A program made the translations under genes and the position numbers. The notes under the pieces were generated by a model, which made no database searches, was not told where the DNA came from, and saw only the letters and a list, made by a program, of their open reading frames with translations. Below, one piece after another: positions 40,468-49,816 of a DNA stretch of 64,000 nt (within the stretch, counting starts at the first letter, position 1; every line of letters begins with the position of its first letter). Source of the stretch: Thauera sp. (GTDB taxonomy: Bacteria > Pseudomonadota > Gammaproteobacteria > Burkholderiales > Rhodocyclaceae); assembly GCA_024235615.1 (NCBI GenBank), contig JACKMB010000002.1, positions 344,321 to 408,320 of the forward strand. Reading direction: 5' to 3'.

Positions 40468-41428
40468 GGCCGCAGCGCCGGCGCGTCCGAAGCGCAAGGG
40501 CCAGCCGCAACGCAGGATCATCCGCCGCGCGGTCGACGGCGTGCTGCTGCTCGACAAGCCGCAGGGCGTGAGCTCGAACGGCGCGCTGCAGACGGCGCGC
40601 CGCCTGCTCAATGCCGCCAAGGCCGGTCATACCGGCACGCTGGATCCGATGGCGAGCGGGCTGCTGCCGCTCACCTTCGGCGAGGCGACCAAGTTTTCGC
40701 AGATGCTGCTCGACGCCGACAAGACCTACGAGGCGGTGGTGCAGCTCGGCGTGGACACCGACAGCGGCGACGCCGAGGGCAAGGTGGTCGCCACCCATCC
40801 GGTGGCGGTGGATCGCATCGCGCTGGAGTCGGTGCTCGAGCGCTTCCGCGGCGAGATCGAGCAGGTGCCGCCGATGTATTCGGCGCTCAAGCGCGACGGC
40901 AAGGCGCTCTACGAATACGCGCGCGCGGGCATCGAGCTCGAGCGCGAGGCGCGCAGGGTCGTGATCCACGCGCTCGAGCTGCTCGAGTTCACCGGCGAGC
41001 GCTTCACGATCCGCGTGCATTGCAGCAAGGGCACCTACATCCGCAGCCTGGCGATGGACATCGGCGCCGCGCTCGGCTGCGGTGCGCATCTGGCCGCCCT
41101 GCGGCGTACCGCGATCGGCGCCTTCGACCTGTCCGGCGCGGTCACGCTCGAGGCCCTGGAGGCGGCGGGCGAGGGCGCTCGCGATGCGCTGCTCGCGCCG
41201 GTCGATGCGCTGGTGGCGGGCTTCCCGGTGCTGCGGCTCGACGCCGAGGCGGCGCGCGGCCTGCTGCAGGGGCGCACGCTCGCGCTCGCGGGCGCGCAGC
41301 CGGGTGCGAAGGTCCGCGCCTATGGGCCCGAGGGCTTCCTCGGCCTGGCGCAGTGGCAGGACGACGGGCGCCTGGCGGCACGCAGGCTGATCGCCACCGG
41401 CGACCCGGGCAACGATGCATCCGCATGA
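40445..41428 (+). CDS. truB: tRNA pseudouridine-55 synthase
   Basis: A 327-residue enzyme making pseudouridine 55 in the T-loop of tRNAs. The catalytic region is GHTGTLDPMASGLLPLTFGEATKF with the essential aspartate; GVLLLDKPQGVSSNGALQ precedes it and the C-terminal PUA-like domain follows. GAGG lies 5 nt before the chosen ATG (40445); an in-frame ATG at 40391 would add 18 basic residues. The 3' end leads into the rpsO promoter. Confidence 0.94.
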   Translation: MTLAPAAEAAAPARPKRKGQPQRRIIRRAVDGVLLLDKPQGVSSNGALQTARRLLNAAKAGHTGTLDPMASGLLPLTFGEATKFSQMLLDADKTYEAVVQLGVDTDSGDAEGKVVATHPVAVDRIALESVLERFRGEIEQVPPMYSALKRDGKALYEYARAGIELEREARRVVIHALELLEFTGERFTIRVHCSKGTYIRSLAMDIGAALGCGAHLAALRRTAIGAFDLSGAVTLEALEAAGEGARDALLAPVDALVAGFPVLRLDAEAARGLLQGRTLALAGAQPGAKVRAYGPEGFLGLAQWQDDGRLAARRLIATGDPGNDASA

Positions 41429-41434
41429 TTTTGA

Positions 41435-41464
41435 TTGAGTAACTGGCGCGGCTTTGGGTATAAT
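41435..41464 (+). promoter_or_regulatory. Sigma-70 promoter of rpsO-pnp
   Basis: TTGAGT (41435-41440) and a perfect TATAAT (41459-41464) spaced by 18 nt, ahead of rpsO. Confidence 0.75.
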
Positions 41465-41505
41465 CCGCCGCTTCTGATTGGCAGAACACACGAGTAAAGA
41501 CACAC

Positions 41506-41775
41506 ATGGCTCTCGATATCGCATCCAAGTCGAAGATCGTCTCCGACTTCCAGCGCGCCCAGGGCGACACCGGCTCCCCGGAAGTCCAGATCGCGCTCCT
41601 GACCGCCCGCATCAACGGGCTCGCCCCCCACTTCAAGGAGCACGCGAAGGATCACCACTCCCGCCGCGGCCTCCTGAAGATGGTCAGCCAGCGCCGCAAG
41701 CTGCTGGACTACCTCAAGGGTCGCAACGCCGACAGCTACCGCAATCTGATCGAGCGTCTGGGCCTGCGCAAGTAA
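41506..41775 (+). CDS. rpsO: 30S ribosomal protein S15
   Basis: An 89-residue primary 16S-binding ribosomal protein. The whole sequence is conserved, with [20 protein letters not shown] and [22 protein letters not shown] the key RNA-binding segments. In E. coli S15 represses its own translation by binding its leader; the 40-nt leader here is short and no such fold was identified. A terminator about 50 nt after the stop separates it from pnp. Confidence 0.98.
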   Translation: MALDIASKSKIVSDFQRAQGDTGSPEVQIALLTARINGLAPHFKEHAKDHHSRRGLLKMVSQRRKLLDYLKGRNADSYRNLIERLGLRK

Positions 41776-41826
41776 TTGCCGTCCGTGACGAGTCCGACAG
41801 CGCCGATCAGGGCGAAGTAAGCCAGC

Positions 41827-41865
41827 AAAGCCGGTGCGTGCCCCTGCGGCCGCGCCGGCTTTTTG
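41827..41865 (+). terminator. Terminator between rpsO and pnp
   Basis: AAAGCCGG (41827-41834) pairs with CCGGCTTT (41855-41862) and continues into T residues (TTTTTGCC). Partial read-through would feed pnp, as in other proteobacteria. Confidence 0.75.
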
Positions 41866-41993
41866 CCATTCTTCCGCCGCGTTCGCGTGCGCCGTCGCGA
41901 CCGTCTCTCCGCGGCGACCGGCCGTCCGCTCGGACGGCCCGCCGCAAGCAGTTGTCGTCTGCTGCATCCACCGAAAGAACGAGGAATACCAAC

Positions 41994-44093
<2,100 letters not shown>

Positions 44094-44144
44094 TGCCGGC
44101 GGGGCGGGCTGCGGCCCGCCGCGCATTGCAGCACGGTGCGCAGC

Positions 44145-44181
44145 CAACAAAAAAGGACGCTCCCGGCGTCCTTTTTTGTTG
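44145..44181. terminator. Bidirectional terminator between pnp and dksA
   Basis: A perfect 16-bp stem (44145-44160 with 44166-44181) over a 5-nt loop, with A- and T-runs within both arms, so it can serve both convergent genes. Confidence 0.92.
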
Positions 44182-44209
44182 TCCGTCCCGGCCGCGGCCG
44201 GGGGAGCGC

Positions 44210-44635
44210 TTACTTCGCGACCTGGCGCTCGCGCATCTCTTCCAGCGTCTTGCAGTCGATGCACAGGGTCGCGGTCGGGCGCGCCTCTAGGCGCTTGAGG
44301 CCGATCTCGACGCCGCAGCTGTCGCAGTAGCCGTACTCGCCGGCCTCGATGCGGGCGATCGTCTCGTCGATCTTCTTGATCAGCTTGCGCTCGCGGTCGC
44401 GGTTGCGCAGCTCGAGCGCAATGTCCGACTCCTGGCTGGCGCGGTCGTTGGGGTCGGCGAACACGGTGGCCTCGTCCTGCATCGTGTGCACCGTGCGCTC
44501 GATGTCATCCACCAGCTCGCCCTTGAGCGAATCCAGGATGGCGCGGAAGTGGGCCAGCTGCTTCTCGCTCATGTATTCCTCGCCCGCGGCGGGAACGTAG
44601 GGCGGAAATTGCTTGTGCAGAGTGTCTTCAGCCAT
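44210..44635 (-). CDS. dksA: RNA polymerase-binding transcription factor DksA
   Basis: A 141-residue factor that enters the RNA polymerase secondary channel and, with ppGpp, controls rRNA and amino-acid promoters. The coiled-coil hairpin (about 25-100) carries the tip acidic residues in DPNDRASQESD, and the C-terminal zinc finger has all four cysteines (YCDSCG and LCIDC). So it is the zinc-containing form. The terminator lies 28 nt after the stop. Confidence 0.96.
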   Translation of the reverse strand: MAEDTLHKQFPPYVPAAGEEYMSEKQLAHFRAILDSLKGELVDDIERTVHTMQDEATVFADPNDRASQESDIALELRNRDRERKLIKKIDETIARIEAGEYGYCDSCGVEIGLKRLEARPTATLCIDCKTLEEMRERQVAK

Positions 44636-44779
44636 GGATCGACTTCCGTAGATGGGTGTTGATTGGTGAGGTCCGACTTAATAACAGAATCAACCGGGTG
44701 CAGCAAGCATACCCCGATCGTAGCCCCGATCGTCGGCGCGTGCCCAGCCTCCGGGCTCGTCGGCGGGGAGATGCGGCGA

Positions 44780-45379
44780 TCAGCCCGCCGTGCCGGCCTT
44801 GCTGCCGAACTGCAGCAGCAGGTCGCAGCTCTTGCCGCCGGCGAACCAGCGCGACACCACGCGTACGTCGCCTGCGAAGGGAAACACGAACTCGTGCGAG
44901 ACCGGGCGCTCGCGCACCGACCAGGCGAGCGCCTCGCCGAGCCGGGGGGCGAGCCGGGCGGCGAAGGCAGCGCCGTGGGCGCGGCAGGCCTCCGCATCGG
45001 CCAGCGTGACCGCGCCGGCGCCGTCCGCGGGGATGGCGAGGATCTCCTCGATGTTGGCGTCAGCGCCGGCCATCGCCATCACCGACAGCGACTCCCCGGC
45101 GGCGCGCAATACCACGCTGATCTGGTCGCGCTCGTCGCAGCCGGGGCCGATCTGTCCGGCCGCCGGGTCGAAGCGCTGCGTTTCGCGCGCGGCTTCGGCG
45201 AGCGGAACGCCGAGCAGCATCGGTCCGATGCCGCGCGGCGTGACCGCCGCCTCGCCGGAAGACTGCATGCAGCCCGCGCCGCCCAGAGCCAGCGTGAGCG
45301 CACAGGCGAACGTGCAGGCGAGCGCGGGCCGCTGCTGCGATCGGCCCCCGACCAGGATTGAGAGGTCCGCCGTGCTCAC
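44780..45379 (-). CDS. Probable exported protein, coupled to sodC
   Basis: A 199-residue protein I do not recognise. A hydrophobic N-terminal stretch (about 20-36, ACTFACALTLALGGAGC) ends in Cys and could be a signal peptide with a weak lipobox, since the residue three before the Cys is Gly rather than Leu. The mature part has several cysteines (GPGCDERDQ, DAEACRAHG, GKSCDLLLQ). It starts at GTG overlapping the stop of the SodC gene (GTGA), so its translation depends on sodC. No function assigned. Confidence 0.65.
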   Translation of the reverse strand: MSTADLSILVGGRSQQRPALACTFACALTLALGGAGCMQSSGEAAVTPRGIGPMLLGVPLAEAARETQRFDPAAGQIGPGCDERDQISVVLRAAGESLSVMAMAGADANIEEILAIPADGAGAVTLADAEACRAHGAAFAARLAPRLGEALAWSVRERPVSHEFVFPFAGDVRVVSRWFAGGKSCDLLLQFGSKAGTAG

Positions 45380-45909
45380 TGCGCTCCGATCACGCCGCAG
45401 AAGAAGCGCCCGCCGGCGCCGCCGATCGGCTGGCTGGAATGGTCGTCGCGGTTCTCGTGGATCACCAGCGCGGCGCCGTCGGCGTCGAGGATGTTGGCGC
45501 GCCCGCCCGCACCCGAGAGGCTGGCAAGGGTGGTGAAGAACTCCGCCTCGACGCTGCCGTCGGCATGTACGAAGAGGTTGGGCAGGTCGCCGGCGTCGGG
45601 GCCGTCCGGGTTCATCAGCCCGTGCGGCCTCGCGGCCGGATTGAGATGGCCCTTGGAGGCGACGAAGCCCTGCGCACCGTCCGCGCAGGTACCTACCGAG
45701 TGGATGTGGATCGCCTTCGGCCCGGGCGGCAGGCCCTTGGCGACGACGTGGATCAGCACGCCGTGCGGGCCCTCGACGAGAGTCGCACTGCCGACCTCGG
45801 CGCCCTGGCGATCGACGATGCGGGCGCTCGCGCGCTCGGCGGCGAACGCGGGCAGGGCGAGGGTGGTGGCGAGCAGGGCGGCGAACAGGGTGGTGGAGGG
45901 CTTGCTCAT
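45376..45909 (-). CDS. sodC: Cu/Zn superoxide dismutase-like periplasmic protein
   Basis: A 177-residue exported protein with a signal peptide (about 1-23, ending LPAFAA). The Cu/Zn SOD fold is recognised by AIHIHSVGTC (copper histidines and first disulfide Cys), GHLNPAARPHG (His ligands), GDLPN, VIHENRDDH and the closing GGAGGRFFCGVI (second Cys). In the zinc loop the position usually His before GDL is Asp here (GPDAGDL), so zinc binding may be altered. Expected role is protection of the periplasm from superoxide. Translationally coupled to the following gene. Confidence 0.88.
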   Translation of the reverse strand: MSKPSTTLFAALLATTLALPAFAAERASARIVDRQGAEVGSATLVEGPHGVLIHVVAKGLPPGPKAIHIHSVGTCADGAQGFVASKGHLNPAARPHGLMNPDGPDAGDLPNLFVHADGSVEAEFFTTLASLSGAGGRANILDADGAALVIHENRDDHSSQPIGGAGGRFFCGVIGAQ

Positions 45910-46065
45910 CGGTTCTTCTCCTATTGGATCCAGTCCGGAGTTTCAAGCATAGGACAGATCGGCGCGCATGCAGCACCCGGCAGCGAGAGGCCGCGATGGT
46001 ACATCGGGTGGCACGTGCCGCGGCGAGGGCTTAACATCGGCGGCTCATCAGAAACGGAGATTTCC

Positions 46066-47775
46066 ATGGCTTCCTCCCCCGACAGCATCAGCATGGCGCT
46101 GTTCTGCGACTTCGAGAACGTGGCGCTGGGCGTGCGGGACGCGAAGTACGAGAAGTTCGACATCAAGCGGGTGCTCGAGCGCCTGCTGCTCAAGGGCAGC
46201 ATCGTGGTCAAGAAGGCCTACTGCGACTGGGACCGCTACAAGAGCTTCAAGGCGGCGATGCACGAGGCCAACTTCGAGCTCATCGAGATCCCCCACGTGC
46301 GCCAGTCCGGCAAGAACTCGGCCGACATCCGCCTCGTGGTCGATGCGCTCGACCTGTGCTACACCAAGTCGCATGTCGACACCTTCGTGATCATCAGCGG
46401 CGACTCCGACTTCTCGCCGCTGGTCTCCAAGCTGCGGGAGAACGCCAAGCAGGTGATCGGCGTCGGCGTCAAGCAGTCCACCTCCGACCTGCTGATCGCC
46501 AACTGCGACGAGTTCATCTTCTACGACGACCTCGTGCGCGACAGCCAGCGCGCCGCCGCCAAGCGCGAGGCCCGCGACAACCCGCCCGCCAGCCGCAGGC
46601 AGCCCGAGGAGGACAAGGCCCGCCGCGAGGAGCTCGAGTCGCGCCGCAGCAAGGCGATCGACATCGCCGTCGAGACCTTCGACGCGCTGCTCGCCGAACG
46701 TGGCGAGAGCGGCAAGATCTGGTCGTCGATGCTCAAGGAGGCGATCAAGCGCCGCAAGCCCGACTTCAACGAGAGCTACTTCGGCTTCCGCGCCTTCGGC
46801 AACCTGCTCGAGGAGGCGCAGGCGCGCGGCCTGCTCGAGCTCGGCCGCGACGAGAAGTCGGGCGTCTTCGTGACCCGCCCCGGTCCGGGCCTGGCCGCGC
46901 CCGCGGCGCGAGAGGAGTTCGCGACGGCGGCGGAGCGCGTCGTGGCCGAGCCTGCCGCCGCTGGTGCGGGCTCGGGCTGGGAGGGCGTCGAGGCGGACGC
47001 CGACGCCGAACGCGTCACCGCCCCTGCCGGCGCGAGCGCGGAGGCGTCTGCGAGCGCGCCCGAGCCGCGGCGCGGCCGTGGTCGCAGCCGCGGACGTGGC
47101 GCGCGTGCGGTGGAGGAGGCCGGAGCGCAGCCCGCAGCGCCCGAGGCGCACGGCGCCGCCACGGTGGAGGCTCGGGAGACCGCCCCGGAAAGCACGCCGG
47201 CAGCGCTTGTCGTGCTGGCGGAGACGGTGGCGCCGGCGGCCGCCGGGTCCCCCGTGGCGTCCTCGGTGCCCGTCGAGCCTGCTGCAGCCGAACCCGAGAC
47301 GGTGCCTGGTGAGGCTCGTCGTTCTCCCGCGACGCGCCGGCGGCGTGGCGGCAAGGCCGATGCGCCCGTCGCTGCGGCTGCCGACGTGGCCGCTGCCGCG
47401 CCCATCGCTGCGCCCACCGCGGCTGCAGTGGACCTCCTTGCGGTCCCGGCTGCGGCGAGCGCGGCCCCCGCCGCTGGCATGGACGCCGCCCAGGACGAGA
47501 AGCCGAAGGGCAAAGGCAAGGGCAAGGACAAGCCGAAACAGAAGGAGAAGCCCTCCGACGCCGTCAAGTCGTCGTCGCGGCGAGGTCGTGGCGGGCGCGG
47601 GGCGGGTGGCAAGGCTGCGCCGGAAGGGGCGGATGCTTCCGCAAGCGCAGCGCCTGCGGCGACCTCCGATGCGTCTCCTGACAGTCGTGCGCCGGCCGCG
47701 AGCGCACCCGATACGGACAAGCCGGCCGCGCGTCCGCGCCGCGCGCGCAAGCCGAAGGCCGAGTCGGCCGAATGA
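46066..47775 (+). CDS. NYN-domain (LabA/DUF88-like) putative RNase with LOTUS-like domain and long tail
   Basis: A 569-residue protein. Residues about 8-160 form a NYN (PIN-like) domain, with the acidic metal-binding residues in ALFCDFENVA, SADIRLVVDALDL and IISGDSDFSPLV. A helical region then leads to an OST-HTH/LOTUS-like domain (about 215-285; WSSMLKEAIKRRKPDFNESYFGFRAFGNLLEEAQ). The last 280 residues are low complexity: Ala/Pro/Glu with basic patches RRGRGRSRGRG, KGKGKGKDKPKQKEK and RRARKPK, likely disordered and RNA-binding. NYN proteins are metal-dependent nucleases acting on RNA. It overlaps the glycerophosphodiesterase gene by 4 nt. Confidence 0.85.
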   Translation: MASSPDSISMALFCDFENVALGVRDAKYEKFDIKRVLERLLLKGSIVVKKAYCDWDRYKSFKAAMHEANFELIEIPHVRQSGKNSADIRLVVDALDLCYTKSHVDTFVIISGDSDFSPLVSKLRENAKQVIGVGVKQSTSDLLIANCDEFIFYDDLVRDSQRAAAKREARDNPPASRRQPEEDKARREELESRRSKAIDIAVETFDALLAERGESGKIWSSMLKEAIKRRKPDFNESYFGFRAFGNLLEEAQARGLLELGRDEKSGVFVTRPGPGLAAPAAREEFATAAERVVAEPAAAGAGSGWEGVEADADAERVTAPAGASAEASASAPEPRRGRGRSRGRGARAVEEAGAQPAAPEAHGAATVEARETAPESTPAALVVLAETVAPAAAGSPVASSVPVEPAAAEPETVPGEARRSPATRRRRGGKADAPVAAAADVAAAAPIAAPTAAAVDLLAVPAAASAAPAAGMDAAQDEKPKGKGKGKDKPKQKEKPSDAVKSSSRRGRGGRGAGGKAAPEGADASASAAPAATSDASPDSRAPAASAPDTDKPAARPRRARKPKAESAE

Positions 47776-48512
47776 GCGCGCCCGCCGCCGCGCCCTGGCC
47801 GTATCCGTTCTGGATCGCCCACCGCGGCGCCGGCAGGCTCGCGCCCGAGAACACCCTCGCCGCGTTTGCGGTCGGCCATGCGCACGGCTACCGGATGTTC
47901 GAGTGCGACGCCCGCCTGAGCGCGGACGGCGAGGTCTTCCTGCTCCATGACGACCGTCTCGAGCGCACCACCGACGGCCGTGGCGAGGCGGTCGAGCAGC
48001 CCTGGGCCGCGCTCGCACGCCTGGACGCAGGTGCCTGGCACGGCTCGCGCCACGCCGGCGAGCGCCTGCCCAGGCTTGTCGAGGTGCTGGCCTTCTGCCG
48101 CGAGCGCGGCTGCATGTTGAACGTCGAGATCAAGCCCGCACCCGGTGACGAGATCCGCACCGGACGCCGGGTGGCCGAGGTCCTCTCCGCAGAGGCCTTC
48201 GCCACGTCGCCGCTGCTGAGCTCCTTCGCCTCTGCCGCGCTCGCGGCCGCGGCTGAGGTTGCGCCAGCCTTGCCGCGCGGGCTCCTGCTGGAGACCTTCC
48301 GCGCGGCTTGGCTGGACGAGGCGCGAGCGCTGGGCTGTGTCGCGGTGATCGCGGAATGCGCGGCATGGACGCCGCCGACGGCGGCGCAGGCCGCTGCGGC
48401 CGGCCTGCGCCGGCTCGCATACACGGTGAACGACGAGGCCGAAGCGGAGCGCCTGCGCGCCCTCGGCCTCGACAGCCTGATCACCGACCGCGTCGATCAC
48501 TTCGTCCCCTGA
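47772..48512 (+). CDS. ugpQ: Glycerophosphodiester phosphodiesterase
   Basis: A 246-residue cytoplasmic enzyme releasing glycerol 3-phosphate from glycerophosphodiesters. The family catalytic residues are present: IAHRGAGRLAPENTLAAF with the HR and the Glu, ECDARLSADGEVFLLHDD with metal-binding Glu/Asp and His, and LNVEIKP. No signal peptide, so the cytosolic UgpQ type rather than GlpQ. ATGA overlap with the NYN gene suggests coupled translation, though a functional link is not obvious. Confidence 0.92.
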   Translation: MSAPAAAPWPYPFWIAHRGAGRLAPENTLAAFAVGHAHGYRMFECDARLSADGEVFLLHDDRLERTTDGRGEAVEQPWAALARLDAGAWHGSRHAGERLPRLVEVLAFCRERGCMLNVEIKPAPGDEIRTGRRVAEVLSAEAFATSPLLSSFASAALAAAAEVAPALPRGLLLETFRAAWLDEARALGCVAVIAECAAWTPPTAAQAAAAGLRRLAYTVNDEAEAERLRALGLDSLITDRVDHFVP

Positions 48513-48588
48513 ACTGCGCGGCAGGGGGCGTGGAACTCGCGTGCGCGCGCGGGCTCTACCGCTTGTCACGTTCCCCGAGCCCACGATC

Positions 48589-49815
48589 ATGTCCTCTTCC
48601 TCCTGGCTGAGCGCGCTCGCGCTCACGAGTGGTGTCCTGTGCACCGTTCCGGCGCTGGCAAACCCGGTGCAGGGCCCGTCCGCGCCCGCCTGCCTCGCCC
48701 CCGCGAGCTGGGCGCGCACCGACACGGCGACGCCGCAGCGGGTGGACGCGGACGGGCTGCTGGCCGCGATGGCCGAGCGCGCGGTCGTGCTGCTCGGCGA
48801 GCAGCACGACGACATGGACCACCACCGCTGGCAGCTGCAGACGCTCGCCACGCTGCACACGCTGCGCCCCACGATGGTGATCGGCTTCGAGATGTTCCCG
48901 CGCCGAGTGCAGCCGGTGCTCGACCGCTGGGTGGCGGGCGAGCTGACCGAGGCGGAGTTCCTGCAGCAGGCGGAGTGGGGCAAGGTGTGGAGCATGCCGG
49001 CGGAGCTCTACCTGCCGCTCTTCCACTTCGCGCGCCTGAACCGCATCCCGATGCTCGCGCTCAACATCGACGCCGAACTCACCCGGCGGATCGCCGACAA
49101 GGGCTGGGACGGCGTGCCCGAGGGCGAGCGCGAGGGCGTGGGCCGCCCGGCCGCGGCCTTGCCGGCCTACGAGGACTTCCTCTTCGAGATCCACAGCCAG
49201 CACGCGCAGATGCGCATGCACGGCAAGGACAAGGCCAGGCCGGCGCGTGGCGACGCCGCCTTCCGCAACTTCGTCGAGTCCCAGCTCGCCTGGGACCGCG
49301 CGATGGCCGAGGCGATGGTCGCCGGCCGCGCGCGCCACGCGGCGGCGGACGGCAGCCTGCCGCTCGTCGTCGGCATCATGGGGAACGGCCACGTGCGCCA
49401 CGGCCATGGCGTGGCCCACCAGCTCGCCGCGCTCGGCGAACCGAGCGTGGGCCAGCTCATGCCGGTCGAGGCCGCCACGCCCTGCGCCGAGCTGCCCGCC
49501 GGGCTCGCCGACGCGGTGTTCGCGGTGCCGGCGCTGCGCCAGCCGCCGCCTCCGCCGCCGCGGCTCGGCGTCGGGCTGGAGGACGCCGAGGGCGGCATCC
49601 GCATCGCCGAGCTCACCGCGGGCAGCCTCGCCGAGCGCACCGGCCTGCGCCGTGGCGACCTGATCACCGAGGCGGCGGGCGCGCCGGTGAAGCGCTCCGG
49701 GCAGCTGATCGGCCTGATCCGCCGCCAGCCGGCGGGCACGTGGCTGCCGCTGCAGGTGATGCGCGAGGGCAAGGCGGTCGAGGTGGTGGTGCGCTTCCCG
49801 CGCGAGGCGCGTTGA
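48589..49815 (+). CDS. ChaN-domain exported protein with C-terminal PDZ domain
   Basis: A 408-residue protein with a signal peptide (about 1-25, ending VPALA). The ChaN/DUF399 domain (about 50-290) is recognised by AVVLLGEQHDDMDHHRWQLQTL, VIGFEMFPRRVQPVLDRW and VGIMGNGHVRHGHGVAHQL; in Campylobacter ChaN binds haem cofacially. A PDZ domain follows (about 320-405; LGVGLEDAEGGIRIAELTAGSLAERTGLRRGDLITEAAG). PDZ fusion suggests it docks to a partner, and the next gene, starting 1 nt after its stop, encodes a membrane or exported peptidase. A role in iron or haem acquisition is inference. Confidence 0.87.
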   Translation: MSSSSWLSALALTSGVLCTVPALANPVQGPSAPACLAPASWARTDTATPQRVDADGLLAAMAERAVVLLGEQHDDMDHHRWQLQTLATLHTLRPTMVIGFEMFPRRVQPVLDRWVAGELTEAEFLQQAEWGKVWSMPAELYLPLFHFARLNRIPMLALNIDAELTRRIADKGWDGVPEGEREGVGRPAAALPAYEDFLFEIHSQHAQMRMHGKDKARPARGDAAFRNFVESQLAWDRAMAEAMVAGRARHAAADGSLPLVVGIMGNGHVRHGHGVAHQLAALGEPSVGQLMPVEAATPCAELPAGLADAVFAVPALRQPPPPPPRLGVGLEDAEGGIRIAELTAGSLAERTGLRRGDLITEAAGAPVKRSGQLIGLIRRQPAGTWLPLQVMREGKAVEVVVRFPREAR

Positions 49816-49816
49816 G

